Shown here in pieces: positions 61,601 through 64,000 of a DNA stretch of 64,000 nt. The stretch lies in assembly GCF_013394655.1 (NCBI RefSeq), contig NZ_CP053351.1, positions 2,820,501-2,884,500 on the forward strand, in the 5' to 3' direction. The stretch's first letter is position 1. Each line of letters opens with the position of its first letter. Below the pieces are notes generated by a model. It saw only the letters and a program-made list of their open reading frames with translations, did not search any database and was not told the origin of the DNA. Source of the stretch: Winogradskyella schleiferi (GTDB lineage: Bacteria > Bacteroidota > Bacteroidia > Flavobacteriales > Flavobacteriaceae). The position numbers and the translations under genes were made by a program.

Positions 61601-64000
61601 GTCTCCCCAAACTGTTATAAAGTTTGCTACTTCACCAGCTGTGTTATCAGTTATTAATACAATAACACGTTCTCCTGGTTGAATATCTGTAAGCCCTTGA
61701 ATAGGATCTGCTGCTGTTCCGTCTGATGAATCATCATCATAATATAAATCGGCATCTACACCAGACGTCCAAGCTGCAATACCAGAATTGTATATTTCAA
61801 ACCAATCCTCGGTTAAATCGTCGCCTTCCTGACCCGAAAAAATCTCAGTAATTTCTAATACAGGAACAGAAGGAATTACATTTCCTGGTGATGCTACATT
61901 AGGCACATCGCTTGCGCTTCCACCTAAAGCATTTGTAGCTACAGCATAACTTGCATTACCAACTGAACTAAATTCGGCTAATTCATTATCGTAAGATTGT
62001 CCGTCGTTAGAAGCCGTATCTGGATAAGAACCTGAAGCTATTGGAGAAGTCGTTAAAGGATCTCCCATCCATAATGTTACAGCATCACCTCCACCACCAA
62101 GGCCTGAGCCATCGGTGAAACCAATTTCAATACCAGTTAAATCCACAACATCTCCCCAGACTGTGGCAAAGTTGGTTACTTCGCCAGCTGTGTTATCGGT
62201 TATTAACACAATAACACGTTCTCCAGGTTGAATATCTGTAAGCCCTTGAATAAGATCTGCGGCTGTTCCATCTGCCGAATCATCGTCGTAATATAAATTA
62301 TCAGTAACACCAGAAACCCAAGGAATAGATCCTGAATTATAAATCTCAAACCAATCTTCTGTTAAGTCATCCCCTTCTTGACCTGAAAAAATCTCAGTAA
62401 TTTCCAAGGTTGGTGATAATGGCTCTGCATTTGCAGGAGAAGCAATATTTGGAACATCATTGGCACTTCCGCCAAGCGCAAGTGTTGTAGTAGCATTGCT
62501 CATATTTCCTGAAACACTGAAAGCCGCTAATTCTACATCGTAGGATTGTCCATCATTTGAAGCTGTATCTGGATAGGATTCGGTATCAATGATAGTTCCT
62601 GTAGTTAGAGGATCTCCTAGCCATACAACTACGGTATCACCACCAGCACCTAAACCAGCACCATCTGTGTAACCAACTTCTACATTTGTAAGGTCTACGA
62701 CTTCACCCCAAACTGAGATAAACGTACTAACCTCACCTGCGGTATTATCAGCCACTAAAACAATAGCACGCTCTCCTGGCTGTAAATCTGTAATACCTTG
62801 AATAAGATCTGCTGCTGTTGCATCGGCAGATTCATCATCATAATACAAATCTGCATCTACACCAGATACCCATGCTGTGTCTCCTGTGTTATGAATTTCG
62901 AACCAGTCTGCTGTAAGATCGGTTCCTGATTGTCCTGAAAATATTTCTGTAATTTGAAGATTTGCTTGTACAGTTACAATTCTTGAATCCTGATCAGCAT
63001 CAGTTTCTGCAATGTCATAAGCAGCCGCATTGTTTGGGTGAAACGTTGACATAAACTCAGCAACTGCATCTTGCTCACCACCAGTGTAACTAAATGAAAG
63101 GTTATTTCCAGGATCATTATTAAGTTCTCCATCAGGAAAATCTGCTGTTTCACCAAAGCCCATACCATTATAATAATTTATTCGGTTTGGAGCACTCAAC
63201 TGATCAAACGGATAACTATCGCCACCATTTGCCAAAAAGTTCAGGGTTACCATATTAAAGGTAACTCCGATTGGTGCAACATTTACACCATTATCAACAA
63301 TCACAACATCATTGGTTAGGTCGGTATCACCTCTATCTACAACCAAATCAACAATTCTGCTGCCTGCTGGCTGGTTAGGATCATATACAAAACTCATACC
63401 GCCTACTTGTGGAAAACGCCCAGGCTCATTACCAGCTGACACATCAGCAAGACCATGCTCTATAATGCTAATCAGTTCTTCAGCCGTTAACGTCAGCCTA
63501 ACAAGTCCGTTATCAAAACGAAGTGTAGCTCTGAGGTGGCCTTCAGAAACGCCATTATTAGCTGGCGGAGAAAATACAATATCATTTGGGTCGTTTGAAC
63601 CGCCAGGAAGCACTGCCGAACCGATTTCAGTTCTTAGTCCGCCTCCATTTTTGAGTGAAATATCTACGTCTGCATCTGAAGCAGGATTAAGAAGATTAGC
63701 ATACCAAAGGTTAGCGTCGGCAGTCAAATTCCCAAGGTTGGTTTCTTGTGTTCTTACCTGTGATCTTCTACCATCAAGGTAAACGCTTGAAAATCCAACG
63801 ACATTATTATACTGAGCAGAGATAACACCTTGTACAGCATCCCTAAGGGCTACAACTGTTGGATTTGGTGTAGCACTAAGCGACGTGACTAAAGATTCAT
63901 TTGCTGGATATGCACCACTAAGTATATCATCTAGCTCACTAAGATCTATTACACCATTATTATCAAATTCTACCACAAGTCTTCCAAGATATTTGTAATC
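58673..64000 (-). CDS. Large secreted 5'-nucleotidase/nuclease-type protein with LTD repeats, Calx-beta, choice-of-anchor I and T9SS type A sorting domain (N-terminus outside window)
   Basis: The frame is open to the right edge (LGRLVVEFD precedes the GTG at 63976), so the ~1775 visible residues are the C-terminal part. In order: a 5'-nucleotidase C-terminal domain (~1-330; DISLKNGGGLRTEIG, LTAEELISIIEHGL); four lamin-tail (LTD)-like repeats of ~183 aa (L-x-ITEIFSGQ-xG-DLT-DWFEI each); a Calx-beta domain; a choice-of-anchor I beta-propeller region (LLSANEGEPNSDY, ITANEGDAREY, GPEPEAVLV, DLGPEGIVF); and a type A sorting domain (FSMFPNPANTKVNF ... KLLVK). It is likely a surface or secreted enzyme acting on nucleotides or phosphoesters. 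The metallophosphoesterase core would lie outside the window. Confidence 0.88.
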   Translation of the reverse strand, partial: DYKYLGRLVVEFDNNGVIDLSELDDILSGAYPANESLVTSLSATPNPTVVALRDAVQGVISAQYNNVVGFSSVYLDGRRSQVRTQETNLGNLTADANLWYANLLNPASDADVDISLKNGGGLRTEIGSAVLPGGSNDPNDIVFSPPANNGVSEGHLRATLRFDNGLVRLTLTAEELISIIEHGLADVSAGNEPGRFPQVGGMSFVYDPNQPAGSRIVDLVVDRGDTDLTNDVVIVDNGVNVAPIGVTFNMVTLNFLANGGDSYPFDQLSAPNRINYYNGMGFGETADFPDGELNNDPGNNLSFSYTGGEQDAVAEFMSTFHPNNAAAYDIAETDADQDSRIVTVQANLQITEIFSGQSGTDLTADWFEIHNTGDTAWVSGVDADLYYDDESADATAADLIQGITDLQPGERAIVLVADNTAGEVSTFISVWGEVVDLTNVEVGYTDGAGLGAGGDTVVVWLGDPLTTGTIIDTESYPDTASNDGQSYDVELAAFSVSGNMSNATTTLALGGSANDVPNIASPANAEPLSPTLEITEIFSGQEGDDLTEDWFEIYNSGSIPWVSGVTDNLYYDDDSADGTAADLIQGLTDIQPGERVIVLITDNTAGEVTNFATVWGDVVDLTGIEIGFTDGSGLGGGGDAVTLWMGDPLTTSPIASGSYPDTASNDGQSYDNELAEFSSVGNASYAVATNALGGSASDVPNVASPGNVIPSVPVLEITEIFSGQEGDDLTEDWFEIYNSGIAAWTSGVDADLYYDDDSSDGTAADPIQGLTDIQPGERVIVLITDNTAGEVANFITVWGDVVDLTGIEIGFTDGSGLGGGGDAVTLWMGDPLTTMPVASGTYPDTASNDGQSYDLELAEFSAVGNISYAVETTALGGSASDVPNIGSPGNVPPAAPNLVITEIFSGQEGDDLTADWFEIYNVGTVAWTSGLNDNLYYDDESADVSAADLIQGISVIPPGGYAIVLITDNTGGEVNTFITVWSEVLDLTGVAVGYTDGAGLGGGGDAVNIWLGDPTLSIPIDTASYPDTAANDGQTYDVQLSAFSTISNANNAVATNALGGDVTDVPNIGSPGNAIVTGTVVEVEFTEVYDSVMENEGSITLTVSISEAPTTDVTVDIDVMVGGTAVEGTDFTLASAQTLTFLSGNTDSQTITIPVLDNTEDGSDLYFMVNLQNPVGVSIGSESEFSVYILDDDTIVPTENTSVLDANYLTSYLVDASGTAEITAYDPTSQRLFVTNSSSIEILDFSDPSNISSISSLSLPANTSGVQSVAVSNGVFAAAISANPLTDPGFVMFADTDGNNQVIVTVGALPDMITFTPDGTKLLSANEGEPNSDYSIDPEGSISIIDVTGGLAGIDQSDVTTLNFNAFDAQLATLLADGVRIFGPGATVSQDLEPEYIAVSDDNLMAYVALQENNALATMDLTSNTIISVSSFGVKDHSLIQNSLDTSDETDFVFNASWPIYGMYMPDAIDYFNVGGTSYIITANEGDAREYNGFEEERKLGDSDYILDPAVFSDADILAIDTNLGDIGITNASGNTDGDAEYEEIHVFGGRSFSIFNASTGNIVSDSGNDFEVITAAHPTYGAIFNASNSNNSFKNRSDNKGPEPEAVLVKEIDGSFYAFILLERVGGVMIYDVTVPSAPVFLQYLNSRDAVAGGTEGGDLGPEGIVFVDKNDSPTETALLVVSNEVSATLSIYSLDNVTLGLEEYNYNNNFSMFPNPANTKVNFSKADDYKLYDFSGRMVKQVKNSSSINVEGLAPGIYMVNNSKGLSKKLLVK
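60775..62963 (-). repeat. Four tandem ~550-bp coding repeats (LTD domains)
   Basis: Conserved ATITEIFSGQ-type starts map near 62960, 62410, 61860 and 61305, a period of ~550 bp. Copies 2 and 3 are the most alike (EGDDLTEDWFEIYNSG in both). Repeats share DP-x-x-x-DTASNDGQSYD and GGSA-DVPNI-SP motifs. Confidence 0.85.

Noticed and set aside
63312..63782. Plus-strand frame of 156 codons opposite the nucleotidase-type gene
   Set aside because: The minus strand has continuous domain similarity here (5'-nucleotidase C-terminal domain); the plus frame has Ser/Pro/Leu-rich composition typical of a shadow.
1..64000. Defence islands, prophage, secondary-metabolite clusters, tRNA or rRNA genes
   Set aside because: No signature proteins (nucleases with defence partners, phage structural genes, PKS/NRPS modules) and no tRNA cloverleaf or rRNA sequence were seen on either strand; short RNAs could still be missed by eye.

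Overview
The window reads as a chromosomal segment of a low-GC marine-type member of the Flavobacteriaceae (Bacteroidota). The evidence is: secreted giants ending in type IX secretion (T9SS) type A and type B sorting domains, Bacteroidota-style promoters (TAnnTTTG at -7 with TTG about 20 nt upstream), the absence of Shine-Dalgarno sequences, and families typical of flavobacteria (DUF4920, DUF5723, DUF6268-like, sucC, a two-motif DnaJ zinc region). I cannot name the genus. No rRNA, tRNA, CRISPR array or intact mobile element is visible.

Layout. 1-16058: the end of one T9SS cargo gene, then three tandem paralogues, each with a signal peptide, choice-of-anchor L module, array of ~94-aa repeats and type B sorting domain. 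They carry 11, 17 and 2 repeats. 16247-23687: uvrB behind a 26-bp tandem repeat, a TerB-like gene, a secreted esterase, a one-domain DUF1456 protein, sucC, an ACT-like protein and lysA. 23771-32882: an orphan TPR histidine kinase, a three-gene secreted operon (two paralogous alpha/beta proteins plus a double NTF2-like lipoprotein), an AmpG-like MFS transporter, an AI-2E-type transporter, and a DUF1624 acyltransferase gene broken by one in-frame amber codon, with a remnant of a paralogue nearby. 32886-36575: minus-strand operon of PPK2, M28 peptidase, a GspG-like membrane protein, a DinB-like protein and a VOC protein. 36776-41975: minus-strand operon of ABC exporter, MscS channel, outer-membrane protein and sigma-54 activator. 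42562-45108: dnaJ-grpE and a divergent YceI lipoprotein. 45529-49804: an outer-membrane protein gene and a LuxR-type two-component pair. 49980-55689: housekeeping and small genes (MazG-like, ilvE, DUF4920, cytochrome-like lipoprotein, mnmD, TIGR01777 protein). 55792-58260: a PLP decarboxylase/monooxygenase pair between decayed IS110 and IS3 transposases. 58673-64000: the C-terminal part of a large secreted nucleotidase-type protein.

The most notable observations are: the tandem repeat-protein family, in which the 17-repeat paralogue looks like the 11-repeat one plus two extra copies of a three-repeat block; a 30-nt leader hairpin that abuts the ATG at three loci; a widespread intergenic repeat inserted in frame in mnmD; 16-bp inverted sites (7-2-7) around the LuxR-type two-component genes; and a long-armed structured element at 28450-28557. 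Several intergenic inverted-repeat families are scattered through the window. None of these is proven to be a new system; each carries a stated test.
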